A stretch of 64,000 bases of DNA from Motilimonas eburnea (GTDB lineage: Bacteria; Pseudomonadota; Gammaproteobacteria; Enterobacterales; CBDFNC01): contig NZ_JAIMJB010000019.1 in NCBI RefSeq assembly GCF_021295345.1, forward strand, positions 1-64,000. The letters are read 5' to 3'. Position 1 is the stretch's first letter. Every line of letters starts with the position of its first letter. Below are positions 28,449-37,684 of the stretch, one piece after another. The translations under genes and the position numbers were made by a program. Below the pieces are notes generated by a model. The model did not search any database and was not told where the DNA came from. It saw nothing but the letters and a program-made list of their open reading frames with translations.

Positions 28449-29411
28449 CTACTTCACTTGAAAGCGGCGCTGACTACGCACTTGGTCGCGCACATAGTGC
28501 AGCGCAACATAGCCCACGACTAAGGTAGCGACGATCAGCTCCAATTTAGCCAACTGAATTAACAGCTGAGCCCAACTTGGGTTATAGCCTTGCTCCAATA
28601 CAAAGCCAGCCAGTTTAAACAGCGCCGTTGCCCCAATGACGGTAGGAAAGGTAAAGGCCGCAAAACCGGGGGTAAAAGGTAATTGCAGTAAGCGAAAAAA
28701 CGCCAAGTACAAAAAGCCGGTCATCAAAATAGCCAGTACCAATAAGCCCACTAACAGGTAAATATTCGGCTCGGCAATCAGGTTTAAATACCCCGCCAAA
28801 CTTAAGCTAGCAGGCGCGGCCAAGATGGCTAAGGTTGGCTTAGCCGCATCGGGCAAGGCGCCGCAGCAACAAAGGCGAAACAGCATAATCGGCAACAAAA
28901 TCGCGTAGCAAGTTAAACCAAAATACAACAAGGCCATGGCTAATCCATTAAACTGGCTCGTCGGACACGTTAACGCCGCCACAATAATGCCCACCGGCGG
29001 TACGAACCAGCTTGGCACCATGTCAGCCAATTTAAACTGGCGCAGGCGATGGTAACTAAACATCACTAAAAAGGTGATATGCAAAGCAACGGCCGCTAAC
29101 CAAACCAGTTTCGCCCCTAGCATTTGATGGCTAGCAAAAGTGCTCGCCACCACCATGCTGGCCATGGCAAACGTCGGCACCACACTGCCCACCACGGGAT
29201 GAGCTAGATCGGCCAGCAAGCCATCGGGATGCAGCACAAACTTAATCAACAACACCACCAATAACACCGCAGCCACTTGCGCACTAAGCAACTGAAAATG
29301 CGCCACACCCGATGCCATTTGATCCCAACCCCACCCTAAGCTGGCAATGGCTAACGCCAAGCCCGCCATAGGCGTGTGGAACATCAATGTGCGCTGCTTA
29401 ATGTGTTTCAT
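28449..29411 (-). CDS. TDT/SLAC1-family transporter (TehA-like)
   Basis: Integral membrane protein of about 320 residues with ten predicted helices in the tellurite-resistance/dicarboxylate transporter family (TehA, SLAC1, Ssu1). PMAGLALAIASLG near the start and FAAFTFPTVIGATALFK late in the protein are the family's helix motifs; the latter holds the gate Phe region. Substrate is not evident: anions, sulfite or dicarboxylate are all known in the family. The start at 29411 (MKHIKQ), after GAGGG, is preferred to an ATG ten codons earlier. Confidence 0.82.
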   Translation of the reverse strand: MKHIKQRTLMFHTPMAGLALAIASLGWGWDQMASGVAHFQLLSAQVAAVLLVVLLIKFVLHPDGLLADLAHPVVGSVVPTFAMASMVVASTFASHQMLGAKLVWLAAVALHITFLVMFSYHRLRQFKLADMVPSWFVPPVGIIVAALTCPTSQFNGLAMALLYFGLTCYAILLPIMLFRLCCCGALPDAAKPTLAILAAPASLSLAGYLNLIAEPNIYLLVGLLVLAILMTGFLYLAFFRLLQLPFTPGFAAFTFPTVIGATALFKLAGFVLEQGYNPSWAQLLIQLAKLELIVATLVVGYVALHYVRDQVRSQRRFQVK

Positions 29412-29522
29412 GGTGTTGCCCTCTGTATTCACTGCTAGCAAGTGTAGGGCAAACCAAAGAGTAAGAATATTTGAATATTTTTAATACAGCGTTAATTTTA
29501 AATTAACACTGTATTCGCTCAG

Positions 29523-31271
29523 CTACAGCTCATTGGCTTTACGATAAGCGCCTTGGTAATCAAAGATTTTATCGCTGATTTGCCAAAAGTGTTTTTGCTT
29601 ACGGGCAATCACAAAATCCGGTGCGACGAGTTGATCGCTGAGGGTGAGAACTTGGTTTAAGTTAGTAAACGCTTGCGGCGCTGCGCCTTGGCCACTGCGG
29701 CGACCAAATTGCTGATTAAAGATAAAACGCTGGCCTTGATTGGCCAAGTCAAAATACTCTTCCAGCTCAAGCCCCTGCTCGTCGAAATAGGTGATTTTCA
29801 ACTTCCCCTTATGCTCGCTGCACACCATGCCGGCACAGCGGATCACTAAGGCATCTTTTAATTTTAACGCCGCCTTGAGCTTATCGTCGGGATCCACCAA
29901 GGGCTGCTGACATTCGTGGCAAACGCGGGCGGCTATGTCGTTTTCGGCATTACAATTGGGACAGTTTTTAAAGCGAAAGCGAAAGTCACACAACTCAACC
30001 TCGCCTTGCTCGGATTCAAAAAAGCCCTGACAGCGACGACCAAAATGCTCGGTGACCTTACCTTGGCCGTCGGTTCGCCCCCAAAACACATTGGCAAAAC
30101 CACAAGCGGGGCACAGCACTTGCACCGGCTCGGTATCACCTGCGGGTTTCTTTTCGCCCACTTCCGGGGCGTACAAATCATATTGATTGCCCGCATAATC
30201 TATCACTAAACAATCTTGCTTGCCCGGCGCTAAGCGCAGCCCGCGGCCAACAATTTGCTGATACAAGCTCACCGACTCGGTGGGACGCAAAATCGCGATA
30301 AAATCCACATGGGGCGCATCAAAGCCGGTGGTCAGTACCGACACATTAACCAAATAGCGGAGGGTTTTGGCTTTAAAGGCTTGGATCAAGGCATCGCGCT
30401 CGGGCGTTGGCGTGTCGCCGGTGATCAAAGCGCAAGATTGCCCCGCTAAGTAACCGGCAATTTCCTTGGCGTGCATCACGGTGGCCGCAAAGATCATCAC
30501 CCCTTGACGATCTTGCTCATCCGTTAGCTGCCGAATATGCTCCACTATGCTTAAGGTGGCGCGCTGCTGGCTGCGTAATAAGGTGTTCACCTCGTCGGCC
30601 TTATACTCGCCATTGGCGGTGGCCGATAAACTCGAAAAGTCATACATGGCCACGCTGACATCAATTTGGGTCGGCGGAGTCAAATACTTATGTTTGATCA
30701 TATAGCGCAGCGGCAATTCATAAATGCAGCGGCTAAACACCTTGGCCTCGGTGCTGCGCACCATGCCGTGATAATGGTATTGGTAGATCCAGCCCGTGCC
30801 CATGCGATAGGGAGTAGCAGTCAGGCCGAGCACTTTAAGCTGCGGGTTAAATGCTTTTAGCTGCTTGATCACTTGCTGATATTGACTGGTATCTTGCTCC
30901 GACACACGATGGCATTCATCTATGATCAAAAGCGAAAATTCATTGGCAAAGGCAGGCAGATTACGCGATACCGATTGCACACTGGCAAAGGTCACCTGAT
31001 GCTGGGTGTTTTTTTGTTTTAAGCCGGCCGAGAAGATCCCCGCAGACAAACCATAGCTTTGATACTTAGCATGGTTTTGCTCCACCAGCTCTTTCACATG
31101 AGCTAACACCAATACCCGACGCCGCGCCAGTCTGGCTAACTCGGCGATCACTAAGCTTTTACCCGCCCCCGTTGGCAACACGATCACCGCAGCATCATCA
31201 CTGCGACGAAAATGGCGCAACGTGGCGTCAACGGCTTCTTGTTGATAACTGCGTAAGGTGAAGGTGGACAT
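29523..31271 (-). CDS. radD: DNA repair helicase RadD (YejH)
   Basis: Superfamily 2 ATPase of 582 residues, colinear with E. coli RadD, which stimulates RecA strand exchange and tolerates double-strand breaks. [16 protein letters not shown] starts the protein; Walker A LPTGAGKS (about 36-43), IIDECHR (motif II), GLTATP (III), TTGFDAP and [12 protein letters not shown] (V-VI) follow. A Cys-rich segment (CPACGF, CPNC, CHEC) forms the RadD zinc site. Monocistronic; no LexA box seen. Confidence 0.95.
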   Translation of the reverse strand: MSTFTLRSYQQEAVDATLRHFRRSDDAAVIVLPTGAGKSLVIAELARLARRRVLVLAHVKELVEQNHAKYQSYGLSAGIFSAGLKQKNTQHQVTFASVQSVSRNLPAFANEFSLLIIDECHRVSEQDTSQYQQVIKQLKAFNPQLKVLGLTATPYRMGTGWIYQYHYHGMVRSTEAKVFSRCIYELPLRYMIKHKYLTPPTQIDVSVAMYDFSSLSATANGEYKADEVNTLLRSQQRATLSIVEHIRQLTDEQDRQGVMIFAATVMHAKEIAGYLAGQSCALITGDTPTPERDALIQAFKAKTLRYLVNVSVLTTGFDAPHVDFIAILRPTESVSLYQQIVGRGLRLAPGKQDCLVIDYAGNQYDLYAPEVGEKKPAGDTEPVQVLCPACGFANVFWGRTDGQGKVTEHFGRRCQGFFESEQGEVELCDFRFRFKNCPNCNAENDIAARVCHECQQPLVDPDDKLKAALKLKDALVIRCAGMVCSEHKGKLKITYFDEQGLELEEYFDLANQGQRFIFNQQFGRRSGQGAAPQAFTNLNQVLTLSDQLVAPDFVIARKQKHFWQISDKIFDYQGAYRKANEL

Positions 31272-31349
31272 ATAAACTCAATACTCATCGATGGAGTGAG
31301 TATGATACCTAAACGCGTGTTAAGTTGAAAAACGCAAACGCGCTAAATG

Positions 31350-31386
31350 CAAAAATGCCGCAATGAGTGACCCCTATGCGGCATTT
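31350..31386 (-). terminator. Rho-independent terminator after the nlpE-like gene
   Basis: On the minus strand AAATGCCGCA and TGCGGCATTT form a 10-bp stem around a 14-base loop, running into TTTTT. It starts 24 bp after the stop of the lipoprotein gene. Confidence 0.8.
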
Positions 31387-31409
31387 AGAATTCATGATGA
31401 GAGGCTAGG

Positions 31410-31883
31410 TTATAGCTCTTTATTAATCTGATGGGCTTCGTCCATCACGCGTTGGCCATTGTCATCCACCAGCCAAAGGCGATTTTCACCCACAAACAGC
31501 TGAGTGCCATCTTCAAGGGTGATGGTGTTGCCCGCGTCATTCCAGTTAAATGGGGCTTCCTCAATCACAGCGGCGCCCATTTTGCCTAGGTAGTTACGGC
31601 TTAATGCGTATGTATTGTCAGGCTTTAGCTCAAGTAAAATTTCAATGCCGTCACAATCTTCACATGGAAGGGTGCCACGGTAGGTGCCGTTCCAATCCAA
31701 TGATACTTTGGCGCTATCACCAACAGGCAGCTGCGGCTCTGTTGTTACCTCTGCTACCACCACCTCTTCAACAACGGCTTCGATGACCTCTGGCTCTGGA
31801 GTGGGTTGAGTATTGGCTGACTCTGACTGGCAACCAACTAAAGCTAAGCTACCTAATAAAGGAAAAAGTAATACGCGCTTCAT
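31410..31883 (-). CDS. NlpE-like copper-resistance lipoprotein
   Basis: Predicted outer-membrane lipoprotein of about 157 residues. The signal ends SLALVGC (lipobox), a Pro/Glu/Val-rich linker follows, and the NlpE N-terminal domain shows WNGTYRGTLPCEDCDGI, with the CxxC pair used in copper and surface sensing through Cpx. The second NlpE domain is absent, which is common outside enterobacteria. Start at 31883 follows AGGAG by seven bases; an ATG eight codons upstream is rejected. Confidence 0.85.
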   Translation of the reverse strand: MKRVLLFPLLGSLALVGCQSESANTQPTPEPEVIEAVVEEVVVAEVTTEPQLPVGDSAKVSLDWNGTYRGTLPCEDCDGIEILLELKPDNTYALSRNYLGKMGAAVIEEAPFNWNDAGNTITLEDGTQLFVGENRLWLVDDNGQRVMDEAHQINKEL

Positions 31884-31971
31884 CTTAATGCTCCTAAATA
31901 TCGTCATGTCGCAGCATGAATGGCTGCTGTTTAGACAACTTTAATCGCACAAGGGCTCAGTTAATAGTAGG

Positions 31972-32012
31972 AAAAACCCCTATAGCTCAAGACAATGGTC
32001 ATAAGCTATAGG
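31972..32012 (-). terminator. Rho-independent terminator of leuA
   Basis: Minus-strand CCTATAGCT and AGCTATAGG form a 9-bp perfect stem with a 16-base loop, followed by GGTTTTTCC. It lies 26 bp after the leuA stop. Confidence 0.75.
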
Positions 32013-32037
32013 CGTTGCATTGGGGTAGCAGTGGCAA

Positions 32038-33723
32038 TTAGCTTGCCTTGGCGATCACGGCTTGCTGGGCGTGATGCAAATTAAGTGCGGTCACGATGGC
32101 ATTAAATGATGCTGTCATAATATCTTGATGCACCGCGATACCTAGCACACGAGCATCTTCTATTTTCACTAATAAATAGGTAATGGCTTCGGCTTCAGCG
32201 CCCGAGGTCATGGCGTGCTCGGCAAAATCAATCACGTCGATGCGCAGGCCGGTTTGTTGTTGCAAGCCATTCACAAAGGCATCTAATGCACCGCGACCTA
32301 TGCCTTCTATGGTTAATTGGCGCGCCGCTTCACCTTGGTAGCTCAATTCAGCCTTAACATGATCGCTTTGCTTACGCTCGATTTGGTAATCCCCTAAAAC
32401 ATAAGGGCCCGAAGTCGATAGGTAAGTTTGCTTGAACAACTCGCTGATTTGATTCGGTGACACTTCCGCGCCGGATTGCTCGGCGGTTTTTTGCACCACA
32501 CCACTAAATTCAATTTGTGCCCAGCGTGGTAATTGCACGCCTAGCTCGCGCTCTAAGATCCAAGCGATACCGCCCTTGCCTGACTGGCTGTTAATGCGGA
32601 TCACCTCTTGGTAATCGCGACCTAAATCGGTTGGGTCAATCGGTAAGTAGGCCACATTCCAAATATCGCCCTCTTGGCGCTGCGCCAAACATTTTTTGAT
32701 CGCGTCCTGATGACTGCCCGAAAACGCGGTAAACACCAACTCACCCGCATAAGGGTGACGAGGATGCACAGGCAATTGGGTACAGGCCTTAACGGTTTGC
32801 ACCACTTCATCGATGTTTGAAAAATCTAATTCAGGATCAATACCTTGGCTGTAGAGGTTCATCGCCATGGTGACCACATCCATATTACCGGTACGCTCAC
32901 CGTTACCTAATAAGGTGCCTTCGATTCGATCGGCGCCGGCCATCACACCTAGCTCCGCAGCGGCCACACCACAGCCACGGTCGTTATGGGTGTGCAAGCT
33001 GATGATGATCTGATCGCGTTTCGCTACGTGTTTCACAAACCATTCAATTTGGTCGGCATAAACGTTAGGTGTGGCCATCTCAACCGTAGCAGGCAAGTTA
33101 ATAATCACCTTGTCGTCACCTTCTGGCTGCCAAGTGGCAACTACGGCATCACAAATTTCTACCGCAAAGTCTAACTCGGTGCCGGTAAAGCTTTCTGGCG
33201 AGTATTGTAAGATCCACTGGGTTTCAGGGTTGGCTTGCGCTAAGGCTTTGACACATTCGGTGCCTGTTACCGCGATATCGATAATGCCGGCGCGATCTAA
33301 CTTAAATACCTGCTCGCGCTGTACCGTTGAGGTAGAGTTATATAAATGCACCACGGCACGTTTAGCGCCTTTTAACGCTTCAAAGCTGCGCTCAATTAAC
33401 GCGGGGCGCGCTTGGGTTAACACTTGAATGGTCACATCGTCTGGGATCTGGTCTTCTTCAATCAACCAACGCACAAAGTCAAAATCAGGCTGTGAGGCCG
33501 CGGGAAAGCCAACTTCAATTTCTTTAAAGCCCACTTTCACCAATAAAGCCCATAGAACTTTTTTCTGCTCTACCGACATCGGCTCGATCAGCGCTTGGTT
33601 GCCATCGCGTAAATCCACGCTACACCAGGTGGGAGCTTGCTCAATCACCTTATCTGGCCACTCTCTGTTGACCATTTTAATTGGTTTAAACGCTTGATAT
33701 TTCTTATGGTTAAACGATGACAT
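32038..33723 (-). CDS. leuA: 2-isopropylmalate synthase, LeuA type 2
   Basis: Condenses acetyl-CoA with 2-oxoisovalerate, the first committed step of leucine synthesis. About 561 residues, the length of the type 2 (fungal/actinobacterial-like) enzyme rather than the usual E. coli LeuA. TIM-barrel metal and substrate motifs are WCSVDLRDGNQAL, SLHTHNDRGCGVAAAELG and GNGERTGNMD; the C-terminal allosteric domain carries EGIGRGALDAFV. No leuBCD is adjacent. The ATG at 33723 after GAGGG is preferred to one six codons upstream. Confidence 0.93.
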   Translation of the reverse strand: MSSFNHKKYQAFKPIKMVNREWPDKVIEQAPTWCSVDLRDGNQALIEPMSVEQKKVLWALLVKVGFKEIEVGFPAASQPDFDFVRWLIEEDQIPDDVTIQVLTQARPALIERSFEALKGAKRAVVHLYNSTSTVQREQVFKLDRAGIIDIAVTGTECVKALAQANPETQWILQYSPESFTGTELDFAVEICDAVVATWQPEGDDKVIINLPATVEMATPNVYADQIEWFVKHVAKRDQIIISLHTHNDRGCGVAAAELGVMAGADRIEGTLLGNGERTGNMDVVTMAMNLYSQGIDPELDFSNIDEVVQTVKACTQLPVHPRHPYAGELVFTAFSGSHQDAIKKCLAQRQEGDIWNVAYLPIDPTDLGRDYQEVIRINSQSGKGGIAWILERELGVQLPRWAQIEFSGVVQKTAEQSGAEVSPNQISELFKQTYLSTSGPYVLGDYQIERKQSDHVKAELSYQGEAARQLTIEGIGRGALDAFVNGLQQQTGLRIDVIDFAEHAMTSGAEAEAITYLLVKIEDARVLGIAVHQDIMTASFNAIVTALNLHHAQQAVIAKAS

Positions 33724-34012
33724 CTGAACCCTCGCCAGCAAACTAATAATTATTTTATTGTTGCTAGTATAAAGAGGTAAAACGGCAATATCTTAGCTCA
33801 TTTTAACCACGCAGGTAAAAATTGAACAATCAGTCACCAATAATATAACATTTTAAGCAATAACCAACCCTAACCAAGCATTCTCGTCTTTATGACACCT
33901 CTTGGTGGGATATGCTTTACTTAGCATAATTATTATTATTTCCTAGACACAGGGTTAACTGGGGGCTAAAACCTTATAACCCTTCTCTTAAACATCGATA
34001 CAAGGCAGTCTT

Positions 34013-34960
34013 ATGGCGGATGATGACGATATTCTGATCTTTGAGGATGACGAGCCAAGTGATACCACACCTAAGGTGCAAGCCAAGGAAGACCGTTATT
34101 GGAAAGTGATGATTGTCGATGATGAGCAAGACATTCATTCCGTTACCCGTATGGTGACCCATCAGATGCGCTTTATGGATTTGCCCGTTAAGACTCTAAG
34201 CGCCTATTCGGGCGCAGAAGCGAAACAGCTGATCAAAGAAAATCCCGATACGGCTTTGATGTTTTTAGATGTGGTGATGGAAACCGACCACGCCGGGCTC
34301 GACGTGGTAAAGCATGTGCGTAATGAATTACAAAACACGCAAACGCGTATCATCTTACGCACCGGCCAACCAGGCCAAGCACCTGAACTCAACGTCATCG
34401 TCGAATACGACATTAATGACTATAAAGAGAAGGCCGAGCTCACCTCGCAAAAACTACGCACCACCATTTATGCCTCGTTAAGAAACTATCGTGATATTCA
34501 AGCGATTGAAATCACCAAACATAATCTTGAGGCCATGATCAAATACTCCCACGAGCTATTACATGAGCAAGCCATCCATGACTTTGCGAGCCATGTACTA
34601 AGCCAGATGACCACTTTACTGCACCTGGGTGATGATGCCTTATATTATCGCACCGCACAAAATAGTGATGATAAGGAAGTACTGGTCGGTATCGGCGAGT
34701 TTGCGGCATTCTCTGACAACAAGCTAAGTGAGTTACCAACCGAGATTCAAGATGAGCTTAACGAAGTGCAGCGCACCCAAAGTAATCTATATTACGGTGA
34801 TCGCTACGTTGCCTATTTTAAAACGGCGGAAGGCTCTGAGCATATTCTCTATTCAAGAGGCAAACCACGTCATGAGTTCTCAGAGTATGATCAACACCTT
34901 ATAGAAGTTTATTGCCATCATGTGGCGACCGCTTTTAGTGTGTTTCATCACAAAAAATAA
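34013..34960 (+). CDS. Receiver-domain protein with DUF3369 output
   Basis: Cytoplasmic response regulator of 315 residues. An acidic N terminus (MADDDDILIFEDDEP) leads to a receiver (about 31-150) with D86 in MFLDVVME and the DDE pocket IVDDEQD; residues about 165-315 are DUF3369, a GAF-like domain. In related proteins DUF3369 is often followed by HD-GYP or another output domain; here the protein ends after it. No kinase gene is adjacent. It may be a protein-interaction output or a stripped signalling protein. Confidence 0.85.
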   Translation: MADDDDILIFEDDEPSDTTPKVQAKEDRYWKVMIVDDEQDIHSVTRMVTHQMRFMDLPVKTLSAYSGAEAKQLIKENPDTALMFLDVVMETDHAGLDVVKHVRNELQNTQTRIILRTGQPGQAPELNVIVEYDINDYKEKAELTSQKLRTTIYASLRNYRDIQAIEITKHNLEAMIKYSHELLHEQAIHDFASHVLSQMTTLLHLGDDALYYRTAQNSDDKEVLVGIGEFAAFSDNKLSELPTEIQDELNEVQRTQSNLYYGDRYVAYFKTAEGSEHILYSRGKPRHEFSEYDQHLIEVYCHHVATAFSVFHHKK

Positions 34961-35018
34961 ACCCTACTCACGGTTTTGCCGCCAACATAGGGGTTATCCC
35001 TAATAGTGATTTGGTTTT

Positions 35019-35055
35019 GTCCTCCATATATTTGAAGCTATCAATTTAGGAGGAC
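35019..35055 (+). promoter_or_regulatory. Inverted repeat that can occlude a ribosome-binding site
   Basis: GTCCTCC (35019-35025) is the exact complement of GGAGGAC (35049-35055), and the latter contains the AGGAGG ribosome-binding site eight bases before the ATG at 35062. A small inner stem TTGA/TCAA lies in the loop. Folding in the mRNA would hide the site. Confidence 0.55.
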
Positions 35056-35061
35056 GAACAC

Positions 35062-35253
35062 ATGGCTCACATTATTTTCTACGCTGATTACGACAAAACC
35101 ACCAAGCAAAAGCAAAAACAGAGAAAAGAAGTGGTGCTAACCCATCAAAATGACAAGGGTAATAGCTTCCAAGTTAGCCGTGATATGTTAGACGAGGAAA
35201 TTACCTTTACACCATTATGGGAAACATCGACTCCACCTCGTATTAACCTGTAA
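35062..35253 (+). CDS. Small hypothetical protein
   Basis: Unrecognised 63-residue, highly polar protein with a Lys/Gln-rich stretch (KTTKQKQKQRKEVV, about 12-25); no signal or membrane segment. Reality is supported by a near-perfect AGGAGG eight bases before the ATG. It lies 101 bp after the REC-DUF3369 gene and could share its transcript. Translation may be gated by the inverted repeat at 35019-35055. Confidence 0.6.
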   Translation: MAHIIFYADYDKTTKQKQKQRKEVVLTHQNDKGNSFQVSRDMLDEEITFTPLWETSTPPRINL

Positions 35254-35285
35254 AATTCGATAAAACTGATATAAAACCTTCCTAA

Positions 35286-35338
35286 TACTGGTCAAAACAT
35301 AGATAAAAAAGCTATATTTATTTTATCTTTGACCAGTA
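35286..35338. repeat. Long imperfect palindrome before a periplasmic-protein gene
   Basis: TACTGGTCAAA and TTTGACCAGTA are perfect 11-bp inverted arms; AGATAAAA and TTTTATCT inside them can extend the stem. The structure ends 16 bp before the ATG at 35355. No U-run follows, so it is more like an operator or 5'-UTR structure than a terminator. Confidence 0.55.
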
Positions 35339-35354
35339 AGAAATCATCAACCCT

Positions 35355-36137
35355 ATGTTTAAGCGTTTATCGCTACCTTTTCTGTTATTTGGCTTACTTT
35401 GTATCTCGCCAATGGGACTGACCAAAACCATCGTGAAGGTGGGCGGATATCCTTTTGCGCCCTATGTCACTAAGTCTGCGGATGGCCGCTATTCTGGTTT
35501 AACCTTAGATATCATTAACCAACTCAACCAGATCCAAGACAAATATCAGTTTACCTTTGTTTCTACCTCTAGCCCCTATCGCTACCAAGCCTTTAGCCGT
35601 AATCGCTTTGAATTGATGTTTTTCGAAAATAAAATGTGGGGCTGGCAACATGCTGATTTTTATACTTTACCGCTCCCTATTGATGACGGAGAAGTCTATA
35701 TCGCGAAACATGATCCCGCCGATCCAACCGATTACTTCGCTGACATCGCCAGTAAAAAGCTGGTGTTGGTTGAAGGCTATCACTACAACATTACCAACGA
35801 CCTAACCGATAAAGCGACGTTAAAGAAAAAGTTTGATGTCACCTTTGTCACCAATAACCATGCCAGTATCGAAGCGATTCTACGCGGCCGCGGTGAGGTA
35901 GCGCCTGTGACTTGGTCTTACTTGCAACATTATTTTAGAGAGAACCCACAAGCGAAAGAGCGAATTATTAGCTCAGAGCGCTGGGATCAACGCTATCAAC
36001 ATCAGGTTTTATTAAGCCATAAGGCTGCCATCAGCCACGATGAGTTGCTGTTTTTGTTGCAAGAATTGGATAAAAAAGGGGTATTAGACGAGCTTGCGAC
36101 CAACTATCAACTTAGCCGCAAAGTAAGCTATCGCTAA
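35355..36137 (+). CDS. Periplasmic amino-acid-type solute-binding protein (SBP_bac_3-like)
   Basis: Secreted protein of 260 residues: signal peptide about 1-23 (LLFGLLCISPMGLTK), then a type II periplasmic binding fold with KVGGYPFAPYVTKSADGRYSG, the usual first strand and ligand loop. No permease or ATPase genes are nearby, so it may serve as a sensor or orphan receptor. Its last 150 bp, including the stop, have been copied three times downstream (36138-36575) and have decayed there. Confidence 0.72.
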   Translation: MFKRLSLPFLLFGLLCISPMGLTKTIVKVGGYPFAPYVTKSADGRYSGLTLDIINQLNQIQDKYQFTFVSTSSPYRYQAFSRNRFELMFFENKMWGWQHADFYTLPLPIDDGEVYIAKHDPADPTDYFADIASKKLVLVEGYHYNITNDLTDKATLKKKFDVTFVTNNHASIEAILRGRGEVAPVTWSYLQHYFRENPQAKERIISSERWDQRYQHQVLLSHKAAISHDELLFLLQELDKKGVLDELATNYQLSRKVSYR

Positions 36138-36575
36138 CGCTGGAATACACCACGTTGAACTGCTGTTTTTGTGGCAATAGTTGGATAAGTACGGAAGATT
36201 AGGCAAGCTTGCGACCCCTATCAACCCTGCCAACTTAGCCACAAAGTGAGCTATCGCTAGTGCTGGGATCCACGCTGGTTTTATTAAACCATGAGCCCCC
36301 ATCAGTCACGATAAAGCACTGTTTTTGTTGCAAGAATTGGATAAGTACGGAAGATTAGACAAGCTTTCGACCCCTATCAACCCTGCCAACTTAGCCGTAA
36401 AATAAGCTATCGCTAGTGCTGGGATCCACGCTGGTTTTATTAAACCATGAGGCCGCCATCAGTCACGATAAAGTACTGTGTTTGTTGCAAGAATTGGATA
36501 AGTACGGAAGATTAGACGAGCTTGCGACCCCTATCAACCCTGCCAACTTAGCCACAAAGTGAGCTATCGCTAGCC
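36138..36575 (+). repeat. Decayed tandem copies of the upstream gene's 3' end
   Basis: The segment GCTATCGCTA that ends the upstream gene (36127) recurs at 36250, 36405 and 36563, that is, at intervals of 123, 155 and 158 bp. Each unit reproduces the gene's last ~150 bp (TTGTTGCAAGAATTGGATAA, GACGAGCTTGCGACC, CTATCAAC, AACTTAGCC) with frameshifts and substitutions; the first copy has an internal deletion. The units resemble one another more than the gene (shared TAAGTACGGAAGATTAG, CCCTATCAACCCTGCC), so the array expanded after the first copy had diverged. No open frame crosses it. Confidence 0.85.
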
Positions 36576-36630
36576 ATGATCTTGATTCTTGATTACACTG
36601 CCGCTTTCTGTCGTTACTAGCGAGCCCCCT

Positions 36631-37317
36631 ATGCGCCTTGATAAATTCCTTTGTGAAGCGACCTCTTGGTCTCGAGCCGAAGCCAAAAAAGCCATTGCCC
36701 GAGGGCGTGTGGCCCATGCAGGGAATACCATCACCGACCCAGGATACAAGCTCAGTAACGATGCCAAGATCGCGTTGGATGGGGCGACACTTGCGCTACA
36801 AGGCCCAGTTTATATAGCACTGTATAAACCCGAAGGCTACATTTGCGCCACCCAAGACGAAGTCTATCCTTGTGTTTTACATTTAATCGAACAAGCCCAT
36901 CAACAACCCTTACACCCAGCGGGCCGCCTTGATGTGGATACCACGGGGCTGGTTTTGTTGACCAGTGATGGCCAATGGTCACACCGCGTCACTTCGCCGA
37001 AGAAACATTGTCATAAGGTGTACCATGTTGAATTAGCAGAGCCAATTTGCGCCGATGCACAAGCGCAATGTGAAGCGGGGATCTTGTTACACAATGAAAC
37101 CAAGCCAACACGCCCGGCCAAGCTCGACATACTGACGCCTACGCAAGTCAGGATCACCTTACAAGAAGGCAAGTATCATCAGGTAAAACGGATGTTTGCA
37201 GCCTTAAACAACAAGGTCATCAAGCTGCACAGAGCCAGTGTTGGCCCTGTTGACTTAACAGGGCTCAATGAAGGCGAGTGGCGCTATTTAACGCCCGCTG
37301 AAGTGGCTGCGTTTTAA
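36631..37317 (+). CDS. rsuA: 16S rRNA pseudouridine-516 synthase RsuA
   Basis: Modifies U516 of 16S rRNA. About 228 residues: S4-like RNA-binding domain at the start (MRLDKFLCEATSWSRAEAKK), then the catalytic domain with active-site Asp in HPAGRLDVDTTGLVLL and the EGKYHQVKRMFAALNN motif. The ATG at 36631 gives the standard RsuA N terminus; the upstream extension lies in the repeat-flanking DNA. It converges on the DUF6572 gene 11 bp away. Confidence 0.93.
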   Translation: MRLDKFLCEATSWSRAEAKKAIARGRVAHAGNTITDPGYKLSNDAKIALDGATLALQGPVYIALYKPEGYICATQDEVYPCVLHLIEQAHQQPLHPAGRLDVDTTGLVLLTSDGQWSHRVTSPKKHCHKVYHVELAEPICADAQAQCEAGILLHNETKPTRPAKLDILTPTQVRITLQEGKYHQVKRMFAALNNKVIKLHRASVGPVDLTGLNEGEWRYLTPAEVAAF

Positions 37318-37328
37318 CGCAAACTACC

Positions 37329-37682
37329 TTAAGAGTCGCTATCAATATAGCCCGTTGCAGGGTTAGGGCCATAACTGAACTTCACCTTCACCTGCTCATA
37401 TAGCATGGTCTCCACCTTAGCTAAAAAGTCTTCACCGGCTTGGTGAGGTCGATACTTAAACATCGCCTCAATCGCCATGCGCATCCCTTTCGCTTCAGGC
37501 TCAGCCTGATATACCTCACCGGTGCGAATAAACTCCAAATAAGTATTTATCTTGGTTTGCAAGGTGTAGAGGTGTACATCTTCTTCATCCCACTCAAGTG
37601 CGTCCAAAATGGTTAACACTAAGGTTTCATTTTCCTTATCGATACTGATTAAATCCACCGTATCTAGCTGTTCTACGCTCAT
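37329..37682 (-). CDS. DUF6572 family protein
   Basis: Small acidic cytoplasmic protein of 117 residues. TVDLISIDKENETLVLTILDALEW...HLYTLQTKINTYLEFI in pieces and KVKFSYGPN near the end match DUF6572, a family of unknown function. It is the last gene of a tight three-gene group (2-bp and 9-bp gaps) with an unknown protein and a UPF0149 protein. Confidence 0.7.
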   Translation of the reverse strand: MSVEQLDTVDLISIDKENETLVLTILDALEWDEEDVHLYTLQTKINTYLEFIRTGEVYQAEPEAKGMRMAIEAMFKYRPHQAGEDFLAKVETMLYEQVKVKFSYGPNPATGYIDSDS

Positions 37683-37684
37683 TT

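Noticed and set aside
36084-36302. Antisense frames through the tandem array (also 36463-36717)
   Set aside because: They arise from the repeated decayed 3' ends and repeat the same nonsense peptide; no start signal.
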